From contig NZ_VKCZ01000004.1 of the NCBI RefSeq assembly GCF_009299835.1, forward strand, positions 62,001 through 126,000: DNA of 64,000 nt, in the 5' to 3' direction. The DNA is from Microlunatus speluncae (GTDB lineage Bacteria > Actinomycetota > Actinomycetes > Propionibacteriales > Propionibacteriaceae). Shown here piece after piece: positions 28,775-36,477 of the stretch. The first letter of the stretch is position 1. The number at the start of each line of letters is the position of its first letter. The position numbers were made by a program, and so were the translations under genes. Under the pieces are notes generated by a model. It searched no databases. It worked only from the letters and a program-made list of their open reading frames with translations, and was not told where the DNA came from.

Positions 28775-29548
28775 ATGGCTGAGCCACGATTGGCTGCCAA
28801 GCTCGGGGCAGAATTCTTGGGGACCTTCTGGCTGGTGTTCGGCGGGTGCGGCAGCGCCGTGCTGGCCGCCAAATTCCTGGCGGCCGATCCCGGGACCAAT
28901 ACCCAGGTCCAATTGGGGATCGGATTCGTCGGGGTGTCACTCGCCTTCGGCCTGACCGTGCTGACCGGCGCGTACGCCTTCGGGCATGTGTCCGGCGGGC
29001 ATTTCAATCCGGCCGTGACGATCGGCCTGGCGATCGCGAAGCGATTCGAGTGGAAGGGCGTGCTGCCCTACATCGCGACCCAGATCGTGGCCGCGTCGTT
29101 CGCCGGTCTGATCCTGTTCATCATCGCGTCCGGCCAGGACGGCTTCAATGCAGTGGAGAGCGGCTTCGCGACCAACGGCTTCGGTGATCGATCACCGGGC
29201 GGTTATGGCCTGCTCGCGGCGTTGATCATCGAGGTGGTGCTGACCGCGGTCTTCCTCTACATCATTCTCGGCGCAACCGACGACCGCGCGCCGAAGGTTT
29301 TCGCCCCGATCGCGATCGGCCTCGGCCTGACCCTGATCCACCTGGTCAGCATCCCGGTCACCAACACCTCGGTGAACCCGGCCCGCTCCCTCGGCGTCGC
29401 CTGGTTCGCCGGCGGAGCGGCCCTGTCGCAGGTCTGGCTGTTCATCGTCGCCCCGATCATCGGAGCGGCCATCGCCGGCTTCACGTACGCCCTGATCACC
29501 GGCGCCAACGCCCAACCCGTCGACGAAGGCATAGCCAACAACCCGTAA
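28775..29548 (+). CDS. aqpZ: Aquaporin Z-type water channel
   Basis: A 257-residue MIP-family channel with six membrane segments and both NPA boxes ([13 protein letters not shown] and [10 protein letters not shown]). The His in [13 protein letters not shown] and the Arg after the second NPA correspond to the narrow aromatic/Arg filter of water-selective AqpZ. ATG 28775 is chosen for GAGGAGA seven bases upstream; the frame extends seven codons further. A 58-bp inverted repeat of family 1 follows the gene. It lies 33 bp after folA, with no evident functional link. Confidence 0.94.
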   Translation: MAEPRLAAKLGAEFLGTFWLVFGGCGSAVLAAKFLAADPGTNTQVQLGIGFVGVSLAFGLTVLTGAYAFGHVSGGHFNPAVTIGLAIAKRFEWKGVLPYIATQIVAASFAGLILFIIASGQDGFNAVESGFATNGFGDRSPGGYGLLAALIIEVVLTAVFLYIILGATDDRAPKVFAPIAIGLGLTLIHLVSIPVTNTSVNPARSLGVAWFAGGAALSQVWLFIVAPIIGAAIAGFTYALITGANAQPVDEGIANNP

Positions 29549-29551
29549 ACC

Positions 29552-29609
29552 CCCCGACTTGTCAGACTCTAGGCACGCTATAACGTGCCTAGAGTCTGAC
29601 AACTCGGGG
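29552..29609. repeat. Inverted repeat, family 1 copy 2
   Basis: The arms 29552-29577 and 29584-29609 are complementary except for one pair, around a 6-base loop. Left arm core: CCCCGACTTGTCAGACTCTA. It lies between aqpZ (rightward) and tRNA-Leu (leftward), the same convergent setting as the copies at 10132 and 44974. The central stem differs from copy 1 but keeps complementarity, indicating selection for the hairpin. Confidence 0.93.
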
Positions 29610-29615
29610 TTTGGG

Positions 29616-29697
29616 TGCCGAAGGAGGGACTTGAACCCTCACGCCCGAAGGCACAGGAACCTAAATCCTGCGTGTCTGCCAATTCCACCACTTCGGC
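29616..29697 (-). tRNA. tRNA-Leu (anticodon UAG)
   Basis: Read on the minus strand, the 7-bp acceptor stem GCCGAAG pairs with CTTCGGC, with an A discriminator. The anticodon stem CAGGA/TCCTG encloses TTTAGGT, giving anticodon TAG (reads CUA). A long variable arm (TGCCTTCGGGCGT) identifies a class II tRNA, and GAGGGTTCAAGTCCCTC is the T arm. The 3' CCA is not encoded. The adjacent inverted repeat probably serves as its terminator. Confidence 0.96.
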
Positions 29698-29724
29698 CCG
29701 GACGCCCATGCTAATGGCGCCCGT

Positions 29725-30204
29725 TCAGACCCCGAGGTCGCGGCGCAGCTTGGCGACGTGGCCGGTGGCCTTGACGTTGTATTGCGCCACGGCGATGGTG
29801 CCCTGACCGGAGGCGTCGACGTCGACCACGAAGGTGGACCGGATGACGCCCTCGATCACCTTCCCGTACAGCATCTTCTCGCCGAATGCCGCGTACGCCT
29901 GCAGGGTCGACTTGTCCTCGTCCGCGAGCAATGGGAACGACACCGACTCCTTGTCCCGGAACTTGGCCAGCTTGGCCACCGGATCCGGGGAGATGCCGAT
30001 CACCTGCAGCCCGGCCTGATCCAGGTCCGGCCCGGCGGCGGTGAAATCGACCGCCTGGGTGGTGCAGCCCGGCGTCATCGCGGCCGGGTAGAAGTAGACG
30101 ATCACCCGCTGCCCGGCGAAGTCGGACAGGGAAATCTTGGTGCCGTCCGCATCGGGCAGGGAGAAGGCGGGGGCGGCGTCGCCGGCGGTGAGTCGTTCGG
30201 TCAT
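29725..30204 (-). CDS. bcp: Thioredoxin-dependent peroxiredoxin, Bcp/PrxQ type
   Basis: A 159-residue thiol peroxidase reducing H2O2 and organic hydroperoxides. The peroxidatic Cys47 lies in FYPAAMTPGCTTQAVDF. No resolving cysteine is seen five residues later, so it looks like the one-Cys PrxQ variant. GTP-like SFPLLADED and a C-terminal helix GHVAKLRRDL complete the fold. TAAGGT, seven bases, then ATG marks a leaderless start. It is divergent from the DUF3618 gene, as bcp and DUF3618 genes often are in Actinobacteria. Confidence 0.95.
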   Translation of the reverse strand: MTERLTAGDAAPAFSLPDADGTKISLSDFAGQRVIVYFYPAAMTPGCTTQAVDFTAAGPDLDQAGLQVIGISPDPVAKLAKFRDKESVSFPLLADEDKSTLQAYAAFGEKMLYGKVIEGVIRSTFVVDVDASGQGTIAVAQYNVKATGHVAKLRRDLGV

Positions 30205-30346
30205 GGGCAGAACCTTAGGGCCTCGACTTTCGGGCCGCGGCCGGGGCAGGGCATGCGAAGCAAAGGGATTGCAATACGCTGTTGCACCGGGTCGACGCAG
30301 GGGTACGGGGGTCGATGAAGGTTCGGGGCCGAAGGAGGGATCACCG

Positions 30347-30664
30347 ATGGCGACTGAGGATCAGGCACCGGCGCGTGAGCGCACGCGGACCGAGATCGAG
30401 GCCGACCTTGCGGCTGCCCGCTTGCGGCTCGGGCATTCGGTCGAACAGTTGATCGACCAGGTGCATCCGACCCGGATCAAGCAGCGGCAGATCGCCGGCC
30501 TCAAGGACTGGGCGTCGGCCGAGCTCGAGAACGCGAAATCGCAGTTCGTCGACGACCAGGGCCGGATCCGGACCGAACGGCTGGCCGTGATCGGCGGCGC
30601 CGTGGCCGGCTTCGTCACCTTCGTGGTCATCGTGCGGGCGATCGTACGGAAGAGGAAAAGCTGA
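30347..30664 (+). CDS. DUF3618 family membrane protein
   Basis: A 105-residue protein: an N-terminal RTRTEIEADLAAARLRLGHSVEQLIDQVHP segment typical of DUF3618, a short amphipathic stretch, and one C-terminal membrane helix (VIGGAVAGFVTFVVIVRAIV) with a basic tail. Function is unknown. GAAGGAGGGATCACCG precedes the ATG at 30347, a strong ribosome site; the longer frame upstream overlaps the bcp promoter and is rejected. It is followed after 2 bp by the GroES-like gene. Confidence 0.87.
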   Translation: MATEDQAPARERTRTEIEADLAAARLRLGHSVEQLIDQVHPTRIKQRQIAGLKDWASAELENAKSQFVDDQGRIRTERLAVIGGAVAGFVTFVVIVRAIVRKRKS

Positions 30665-30666
30665 TC

Positions 30667-31005
30667 GTGTCTGATCAGACGGGGAGCGCGGAGCCGCTAC
30701 CGATCCGGATGTTGCACGACCGGGTCCTGGTCTCCGCCGAGAACGAAGCCGGCGAGCGCCGGAGCGGCGGGGGAATCGTGATTCCCGCGACCGTGGCGAT
30801 CGGCCGCCGGCTGGCCTGGGCCAAGGTCGTGGCCGTCGGCTCGAACGTCCGGACGGTCAAGGTCGACGACCGGGTCCTGTACGACCCGGCCGACCGGGCC
30901 GAGGTCGAAGTGCGCAGCAAGGATTTCGTGCTGCTCCGCGAGCGTGACCTGCACGCCGTCGCCGCCGAGCGGCTCTCCGACGGCAACACCGGCCTGTATC
31001 TCTAG
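30667..31005 (+). CDS. GroES-like co-chaperonin family protein
   Basis: A 112-residue beta-barrel protein: IRMLHDRVLVSAENEAGERRSGGGIVIPATVAIGRRLAWAKVVAVG is a GroES-type (Cpn10) fold with a mobile-loop-like segment. Compared with true GroES the loop lacks the IVL hydrophobic motif and the rest is divergent, so it may not cap GroEL. It starts with GTG two bases after DUF3618. Such paralogues occur next to DUF3618/bcp in other actinobacteria. Its stop overlaps the convergent nitroreductase gene by 4 bp. Confidence 0.82.
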   Translation: MSDQTGSAEPLPIRMLHDRVLVSAENEAGERRSGGGIVIPATVAIGRRLAWAKVVAVGSNVRTVKVDDRVLYDPADRAEVEVRSKDFVLLRERDLHAVAAERLSDGNTGLYL

Positions 31006-31391
31006 CTCACTGGCTTGTCGTCCAGGTAGAGGAACCCGGTCACGTCGTTCAGCGCGAGCACCTGGCTGACGAAGACCTTCGGCATGTGCTGCCGGGTCGG
31101 ATCGTGCACGATCCGCGGATTGATCAACTGGTGCGTGCGCCGCCGCGTCTCCAACGCGCAGCCGCTGGCCCTGATCACGTTCTTCACCCAGTCCGAATCC
31201 GGCCCGTACGTGAGCGCGACGACGAAGCCGCCGTCGGTGCGGAAGACGTTGATCGGCGTCCGGAACTCCTTGCCGGACCGGCGACCGCGATGGATCACGA
31301 TGCCGAAGCCGGGCAGCCAGCTCGCGAGATGCCTGGTGACCCGGTTGAGTCCGACCCGATTGAGCCGGGCGACCCGCTGTGAGAACACCAT
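31002..31391 (-). CDS. Nitroreductase/deazaflavin-dependent oxidoreductase (Ddn-like)
   Basis: A 129-residue split-beta-barrel protein of the F420-dependent Ddn family: FGIVIHRGRRSGKEFRTPINVF near residue 30, VVALTYGPDSDWVKNVIRASGCALETR, and a C-terminal block with KVFVSQVLALNDVTGFLYL. Ddn-family proteins use deazaflavin F420 to reduce quinones or nitroaromatics. It is divergent from a TetR gene across 44 bp containing a palindromic operator, so it is probably the regulated target. Confidence 0.9.
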   Translation of the reverse strand: MVFSQRVARLNRVGLNRVTRHLASWLPGFGIVIHRGRRSGKEFRTPINVFRTDGGFVVALTYGPDSDWVKNVIRASGCALETRRRTHQLINPRIVHDPTRQHMPKVFVSQVLALNDVTGFLYLDDKPVS

Positions 31392-31411
31392 CAGAACGCC
31401 TCCCGGATTAA

Positions 31412-31427
31412 TTCAACATCTGTAGAA
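31412..31427. promoter_or_regulatory. TetR-type operator between the nitroreductase and TetR genes
   Basis: TTCAACATCTGTAGAA is an inverted repeat of the form TTCnACAnnTGTnGAA. It overlaps TAGAAT (31423-31428), which lies seven bases before the TetR ATG and looks like its -10 box. It also lies 20 bp upstream of the divergent nitroreductase start. Binding would control both genes. Confidence 0.65.
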
Positions 31428-31435
31428 TAACACTC

Positions 31436-32026
31436 ATGGCTCGAGGTAGACGTCCCGGTGGTCCGGACACCCGACAGGCAGTCCTGGAGGCGGCCCGACA
31501 GCGATTCGCCGAGGCGGGTTATGCCCGGGCGACGATCCGCTCCATCGCGACCCAGGCCGGCGTCGACCCGTCCTTGGTCGTGCACTACTTCGGCTCGAAG
31601 GAGCAGCTGTTTCGCGCCGTCGTCGATTGGCCGTTCGATCCGGCCGAGTTCCTCGACCGGCTGGCCGCGCCGGGCCGGGCCGGTCTCGGGCGCCGCCTGA
31701 CCGAAGGCTTTCTCGGCCTGTGGGAGTCGGCCGAGACCGGCCCACGGCTACAGGCCGTTTTTCGCGGTGCCGTCACGCAGGAGGAGTTCGCCGGCCTGAT
31801 CCGCGAGTTCCTGCTCGAGCTCGTGGCCGCCCGGCTCGCCCCGATGATCGGCGGCGACCGGCCCGAGTTGCGGGTCGAGCTGGCCCTGGGGACCCTGCTC
31901 GGCACCGCTGTCGTACGGCATCTGCTGCGGGTTGAACCTCTGGCCGGCGCTGCCCTGGAGGAGCTTGTCGATCAGCTGGCTCCGGTTGTCGAACGGCTGC
32001 TGTCCGGCGACTCGACCGTGGTGTAG
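31436..32026 (+). CDS. TetR family transcriptional regulator
   Basis: A 196-residue repressor. The N-terminal helix-turn-helix TRQAVLEAARQRFAEAGYARATIRSIATQAGVDPSLVVHYFGSKEQLF is canonical TetR, with a TetR_C_18-like ligand domain after it. It probably represses itself and the divergent nitroreductase through the palindrome at 31412. TAGAAT then seven bases and ATG indicates a leaderless message. The 3' 55 bp overlap the convergent open frame ending at 31972. Confidence 0.93.
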   Translation: MARGRRPGGPDTRQAVLEAARQRFAEAGYARATIRSIATQAGVDPSLVVHYFGSKEQLFRAVVDWPFDPAEFLDRLAAPGRAGLGRRLTEGFLGLWESAETGPRLQAVFRGAVTQEEFAGLIREFLLELVAARLAPMIGGDRPELRVELALGTLLGTAVVRHLLRVEPLAGAALEELVDQLAPVVERLLSGDSTVV

Positions 32027-32550
32027 ACCGAGCTCCGTTCGCGGAGGCGTCCTTGCTCGTCCACCTCGATCAGGACGAGCCCGTCGGTCTGGCCCCGGCC
32101 GGTGAGCGGCCCGGGGATCCAGCGGATCCGAGCTGCGACCGTGGTGCCCTGGCTGACCGCCGCCAGGATCTCGACGCGGAGCTGAGGATCCTCCTGCACC
32201 ATGGCAGTGACGTAGGCGCGCGTCGCGGCCGTGCCCGGTGCCGTCCCGGCCGGCGAATCATGATCAACATAACCGGGTGACAGTTGATCACAGGCGCCCG
32301 GATCCCGGCCGTCGAAGAGTCGCCGGAAGTAGCCTCGCACGGCCTCGACCGGATCGATCGGCTCGGTCGGCCGGTAGGTGTTGATGAGATTCCCGTCGGG
32401 ATCCGCGAACCAGGCCGAGGTCCGGCCCACGGCTGAGTCGTGTCGGGCTTCCGAGAAGATCGACAACACCGCCCGCCTGTGATCAAGCAGCCGGGTCGTC
32501 ACCCAACCATCGCCGACGGGTCCGACAGCAGACTGACCGGAATCCAGCAC
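31972..32550 (-). CDS. Truncated VOC (glyoxalase) fragment fused to a SnoaL-like polyketide-cyclase domain
   Basis: A 192-residue frame. Residues 1-60 end with GRTSAWFADPDGNLINTYRP, the C-terminal strand of a VOC/glyoxalase module whose first half is missing. Residues 65-180 (EAVRGYFRRLFDGRDPGACDQLSPGYVDHDSPAG ... VAARIRWIPGPLTGRG) are a SnoaL-like ester-cyclase fold. The only upstream start is GTG 32550, inside the arm of a 71-bp inverted repeat, and the stop lies in the convergent tetR gene. This looks like a remnant that lost its 5' part, or a SnoaL protein with a later, unseen start. Confidence 0.55.
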   Translation of the reverse strand: MLDSGQSAVGPVGDGWVTTRLLDHRRAVLSIFSEARHDSAVGRTSAWFADPDGNLINTYRPTEPIDPVEAVRGYFRRLFDGRDPGACDQLSPGYVDHDSPAGTAPGTAATRAYVTAMVQEDPQLRVEILAAVSQGTTVAARIRWIPGPLTGRGQTDGLVLIEVDEQGRLRERSSVYTTVESPDSSRSTTGAS

Positions 32551-32607
32551 TCGTTGCCGAAGTCGGGTCGATTCGGCCCGTTTCAGGGAACGAGTGCTGG
32601 ATCCCGG
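32537..32607. repeat. 71-bp inverted repeat following the RibD-like gene
   Basis: The outer arms around ATCCAGCACTCGTT (32542-32555) and AACGAGTGCTGGAT (32589-32602) are perfectly complementary, and outer CCGG and inner AA/TT flanks extend the match. A second small palindrome (CGGGTCGATTCGGCCCG) lies in the loop. The element begins directly at the stop of the leftward RibD-like gene. It may be a terminator, but its size resembles the other repeat families here. Only one copy is in the window. Confidence 0.8.
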
Positions 32608-33198
32608 TCACTTGCGGACCGGGTAGCGGAGGTGCAGGGCGCGCCGGCCCTGGACCACCATCGGGTCCTCGAGCAGCAGGTGTCCCTCGGACTGCAGCTT
32701 CGAGAAGTAGGGAATACCCTCGCCGAACAGCACCGGCACCAGGCTGACGCACACCTCGTCGACCAGGCCGAGATCCAAGGCCTGCTGGGCGACGTTGGCG
32801 CTGGCGATCGTGACGTCCTTGTCGCCGGCCAGCTCCTGGGCCCGGCTGATCGCCGTCTCGACATCTCCGACGAACGTGGTGTTCGGCCACTTCTCCGCGG
32901 CATCGTCGGGCGGTGTGTGGGTGACCACGACGACCTTCCCACCAGCCGGGTGCTTGTCGCCCCACCCGTCGGCGATGTCGAACAGGGTGCGTCCGGCGAC
33001 CAGGGCACCGTTGTTCTCGGTCAGATCGCGCAGTATGTCTGCGCTCGAGTCGTCGACGTTGAACTTCACCTCGTCGTTCGGGTTCGGCACATTGACCTCC
33101 CCGGCCTCGTACCACTCGAAGAGTTCGCCGACCTGGTTGTCCGGCTGCGCGATGAATCCGTCCAGCGACATCGTCATGTGAGTCAGAACCTTGCCCAT
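32608..33198 (-). CDS. RibD C-terminal / dihydrofolate reductase-like protein 1
   Basis: A 196-residue reductase-fold protein: MTMSLDGFIAQPDNQVG at the N-terminus, LVAGRTLFDIADGWGDKHP, VVVVTHTPP, then ASANVAQQALDLGLVDEVCVSLVPVLFGEGIPYF. This is the RibD_C family (PF01872), related to DHFR, probably NADPH-dependent; substrates of these standalone members are unknown. A second member is encoded next, in the same direction. No strong ribosome site is apparent. It ends at a 71-bp hairpin. Confidence 0.9.
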   Translation of the reverse strand: MGKVLTHMTMSLDGFIAQPDNQVGELFEWYEAGEVNVPNPNDEVKFNVDDSSADILRDLTENNGALVAGRTLFDIADGWGDKHPAGGKVVVVTHTPPDDAAEKWPNTTFVGDVETAISRAQELAGDKDVTIASANVAQQALDLGLVDEVCVSLVPVLFGEGIPYFSKLQSEGHLLLEDPMVVQGRRALHLRYPVRK

Positions 33199-33324
33199 GG
33201 CGGGCCTCCTCTGGTGTCTGCGGGCCGGCCGTCTGCCGCGCCCTTACCCTTCGTACGGAGCCGACCCGGAGGATTCGACACCAGATCGACGCTGATCCGG
33301 ATCTTAGGCTTCCGGGCTGCCCGC

Positions 33325-33912
33325 TCAGCTGCGAACGCGGTAGCGGATGTGGGTGGCTTCCGGTGTGTCGATCACCCGAACGATCTCCAGCTCGACGCGC
33401 GCCGGCAACACGTCGAACAGTCGCCGGCCGCCACCGAACAGCACCGGGATCAGGCTCGTCTGCACCTCGTCCAGGACACCGGCCTCGAGCGCGCGCTGCG
33501 CCGTGTAGGCGCCGAGGACGTGGACATTACGGTCCCCGGCCGCAGCCTTCGCCTGGGCCATCGCGCTGGCGATCCCGTCACTCACGTACGTCACCAACGG
33601 ATAGTTCTCGACGCTGGGGCCGGGCGGCCGATGGCTGGGAACGAAGATGGGCACACCCCACCCGTGATGATCCCCGCCCCAGTGATCGACCTGCTCCGCG
33701 GTCCGCCGCCCGACCAGGACCGCGCCGGCCGTGCCCAGGTCGTCGCTCAACTCCCCGGCCGGTCCGGACGGTCGGAAGAGCTCCCCGGCCGGGGTGACCA
33801 TCCACTCGTGCAAGCGGGCAAAGCCATCGCCGCCGGGGTTGTCCGGCCCGTCGTTCGGACCGGCGATGTAGCCGTCGAGCGACATCGCCATGTAGAGCAC
33901 TGATGAAGCCAT
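33325..33912 (-). CDS. RibD C-terminal / dihydrofolate reductase-like protein 2
   Basis: A 195-residue paralogue of the preceding entry: MASSVLYMAMSLDGYIAGPNDGPDN, VLVGRRTAEQVDHWGG, VHVLGAYTAQRALEAGVLDEVQTSLIPVLFGGGRRLFD. The ATG at 33912 has GAGGAGAAGA directly upstream; the frame remains open to 34008 but without a start context. It lies 126 bp before its paralogue, suggesting duplication. NADPH-dependent reduction of a small molecule is inferred only from fold. Confidence 0.88.
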   Translation of the reverse strand: MASSVLYMAMSLDGYIAGPNDGPDNPGGDGFARLHEWMVTPAGELFRPSGPAGELSDDLGTAGAVLVGRRTAEQVDHWGGDHHGWGVPIFVPSHRPPGPSVENYPLVTYVSDGIASAMAQAKAAAGDRNVHVLGAYTAQRALEAGVLDEVQTSLIPVLFGGGRRLFDVLPARVELEIVRVIDTPEATHIRYRVRS

Positions 33913-34050
33913 CTTCTTCTCCTCGCCTCGGAGCGGTCGCCCGCCCCGCACGGCCCTGCGCCGTGCGTTTGACTCCCGTACGGAGCGGACAAACGAATCT
34001 CGACACAACTACGGCAGGATTCCAGAGCCACTTCGGTGCGGAACGACAAC

Positions 34051-34079
34051 TGGCCAGGCCCGAATGGGGCCTGGCCAGG
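34051..34079 (-). terminator. Terminator-like hairpin downstream of tRNA-Lys
   Basis: Perfect 12-bp arms CTGGCCAGGCCC and GGGCCTGGCCAG enclose a 5-base loop, immediately 3' of tRNA-Lys on the minus strand. No long T-run follows (TTGTCGTT). It may end tRNA transcription before the RibD-like gene. Confidence 0.7.
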
Positions 34080-34083
34080 TGGT

Positions 34084-34159
<76 letters not shown>

Positions 34160-34210
34160 GCGAGAGGAGACTCTAGCAAAGGTCGAGGCGGAGGGAGAAA
34201 TCGGTAACGG

Positions 34211-35761
34211 TCAGGCGTCGGCGAGGGTCTCCAGGGCGGCTTGGGCGGCGTTGTGGCCGCCGAGGCCGCTGACTGCGCCACCGCGTACGGCACCGGAGCC
34301 GCAGAGCAGGATTCGGGGGTCGTCGGTGGCCACGCCCCAGCGCTCGGCCGGGGTTCGGGCCGGGGTGGTGGCGGTGCGCCAGGGCCAGGACAGGTCGCCG
34401 TGGAAGATGTGGCCGCCGGGCATGGCGAGCTCCGCTTCGACGTCCAGCGGGCTCATCACCTCGATGCACGGGCGGCCGTTGGCGTCGGTGGCGAGGCAGT
34501 CGGCGAGCGGCTCGGCCAGTGCGTCCTGGAGGCTGCGCAGGGCGGCGTCGCGGGCCTGGTCGCGGAGCCGGGCGGGGTCGGCGCGGAACAACCGGGCGGG
34601 GGTGTGCAGGCCGAAGAGGGTGAGGGTGTGCCAGCCGGCGGCGGCGAGGTCGGGGGCCAGGATCGACGGGTCGGTCAGGGTGTGGCAATAGACCTCGCAG
34701 GGCAGCGGGTCGGGGATCCGGCCGGCGGCGGCCGCCTCGGCGGCACGGGCCAGCTCCGGGTAGGACTGGTGCAGGTGCAGGGTGCCGGCGAAGCCGCGTT
34801 CCGGGGCCAGGCCGGAGCGCAGCCGGGGCAGTCGGCGGAGCACCATGTTGATCTTGAGTTGGGTGCCCTCCGGTGCGTCGTCGGGGGTACGACCACGCAG
34901 CCGATCGAGGACGGGTGGAGCGCAATTGGCCAGGACCAGGCCGGCGCGGAGCCGGTTGCCGTCGGCCAGCTCGACCTCACGCATCCCGTCGTCGCCGCGG
35001 ACGGCCGTGACCCGGGCTCCGAGCCGGAGCTCGGCGCCGGCGGAGCGGGCGGCCTGTTCGATCGCCGCCGCGACAGTGCCCATGCCGCCGACCGGGACCC
35101 GCCACTCACCGGTGCCGTTGCCGATCACGTGATACAGGAAGCACCGGTTCTGCAGCAGTCGCGGATCGTCGAGCCGGGTGTCGATGCCGATCAGGGCGTC
35201 GGTGGCCACGATCCCGCGGATGACCTCGTCGGCGAAACGATCTTCGAGCAGCTCGCCCAGCGGACGGTGCACCAGGCTCTGCCACAGCGCCGGATCGATC
35301 CGCCGCCGAAGGTCGGCTTCGGCGGGCAGCGGCTCGGTCAAGGTCGGTGCGATGATCGCCGCCACCTCGGCGAGTTGATCATGGAACGCGGACCAGGCCC
35401 GATAGTCGCCCGCGCCGGCCAGTCGCCCGAACGAGGCCGCCGTCTCGGCGCCTTCCGGCCGCTCGACCAGGATGCCGTCGTCGCCGACCGGCGTGTACGA
35501 GGCCACCGGCCGTGACCGTAGCTCGATCCGGAGGTCAAGATCACGCATGATCCGTTCCGGCAGCAACGAGACCAGGTAGGAGAAGCGGGAGAGGGTCGCG
35601 TCGATCCCGGGGAAGACCGGCTCGCTGGCCACCGCGCCGCCGAAGCGGTCGCGTGCCTCGCAGATGATCACTCGCAGTCCGGCCCGGCCCAGGTAGGCAG
35701 CGGCGACGCCGGCGTTGTGCCCGCCGCCGACGATCACCACGTCCGCGTCCGCGGCAGCCAT
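34211..35761 (-). CDS. Phytoene-desaturase-like FAD-dependent oxidoreductase (PYROXD2-like)
   Basis: A 516-residue flavoprotein. The N-terminal ADVVIVGGGHNAGVAAAYLGRAGLRVIICEARDRFGGA is the dinucleotide-binding motif of the CrtI/amine oxidase group. ADGNRLRAGLVLANCAPPVLDRLRG is the second conserved block, and LCGSGAVRGGAVSGLGGHNAAQAAL closes around FAD. It is closest in plan to PYROXD2-type proteins, not to the carotenoid CrtI itself; no carotenoid genes adjoin. It follows the lysoplasmalogenase-like gene by 3 bp in a leftward run starting at the MurT-like gene, so the four genes may be co-transcribed. Confidence 0.88.
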   Translation of the reverse strand: MAAADADVVIVGGGHNAGVAAAYLGRAGLRVIICEARDRFGGAVASEPVFPGIDATLSRFSYLVSLLPERIMRDLDLRIELRSRPVASYTPVGDDGILVERPEGAETAASFGRLAGAGDYRAWSAFHDQLAEVAAIIAPTLTEPLPAEADLRRRIDPALWQSLVHRPLGELLEDRFADEVIRGIVATDALIGIDTRLDDPRLLQNRCFLYHVIGNGTGEWRVPVGGMGTVAAAIEQAARSAGAELRLGARVTAVRGDDGMREVELADGNRLRAGLVLANCAPPVLDRLRGRTPDDAPEGTQLKINMVLRRLPRLRSGLAPERGFAGTLHLHQSYPELARAAEAAAAGRIPDPLPCEVYCHTLTDPSILAPDLAAAGWHTLTLFGLHTPARLFRADPARLRDQARDAALRSLQDALAEPLADCLATDANGRPCIEVMSPLDVEAELAMPGGHIFHGDLSWPWRTATTPARTPAERWGVATDDPRILLCGSGAVRGGAVSGLGGHNAAQAALETLADA

Positions 35762-35764
35762 GGC

Positions 35765-36475
35765 TCAGCCGGTCCGCTGCACCGCGAGCGCGTTCACCGC
35801 GAGGACGGCGATCGCCAGCACGGCTTGCGCCGAGAGGTAGGTGAGCATCACCGCGGCGCCCTGCCCGGGGAACGCGAGGCTCGGCACGAACAGCATCAGG
35901 GCCAGGATCGTGTCGGAGGCGAAGAACAACAGGCCGCCGATCGTGCCCAGTCGCCCCAGCCCGGTCGCCAGCACCGCCATCGTGCCGACCAGCAGGGCAT
36001 AGATGATCACCGGCAGCTGCAACGAGGTCGCGTACGGTAGCAGGAAGACGATCATGGCGACCGTCGCGATCGCGTACAGGACCAGGAACTGCGGGCGCCG
36101 CAGCACGCTCTCGCGCCAGTACGGCAGGAAGGCCAGCAGATAACAGACCTGGGCCACCGCGAAGAAGGCGATCTTGATCAGCGTCTCCTGGCCGAACGCG
36201 TCGCCGAGCCAGGAGAACACGATGGCCGCCAGCAGCCAGCGCACCAGCGCCGTCTTCGGCCGGACCCGGGACAGCACGTAGCCGAAGAGCATCGGCATCG
36301 GCAGGAAGATCAAGACCCGGGCCAGGTCCTTGGCATTGAACAGCTCGGCCAGCACATCCGCGGTCCCGGTGATCAGGAACGCGGCGAACCAGAGCTTGCT
36401 CGCCAGATTGGGCAGGATCGAGCTGGACAGGGGCGTGCCCGGACCGGCTCCCGCAACGCCGTTCGGTCGTCTCAT
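35765..36475 (-). CDS. YhhN/TMEM86-family lysoplasmalogenase-like membrane protein
   Basis: A 236-residue integral membrane protein with about seven or eight helices. The family features are visible: LAAIVFSWLGDAF and a later GLLFFASDTILAL carry the conserved acidic residues within the membrane. TMEM86B/YhhN proteins hydrolyse the vinyl-ether bond of lysoplasmalogens. It sits between the PYROXD2-like flavoprotein and the GatD-like gene, 2-3 bp from each. Whether it is enzymatically active in this bacterium is not known. Confidence 0.88.
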   Translation of the reverse strand: MRRPNGVAGAGPGTPLSSSILPNLASKLWFAAFLITGTADVLAELFNAKDLARVLIFLPMPMLFGYVLSRVRPKTALVRWLLAAIVFSWLGDAFGQETLIKIAFFAVAQVCYLLAFLPYWRESVLRRPQFLVLYAIATVAMIVFLLPYATSLQLPVIIYALLVGTMAVLATGLGRLGTIGGLLFFASDTILALMLFVPSLAFPGQGAAVMLTYLSAQAVLAIAVLAVNALAVQRTG

Positions 36476-36477
36476 GA

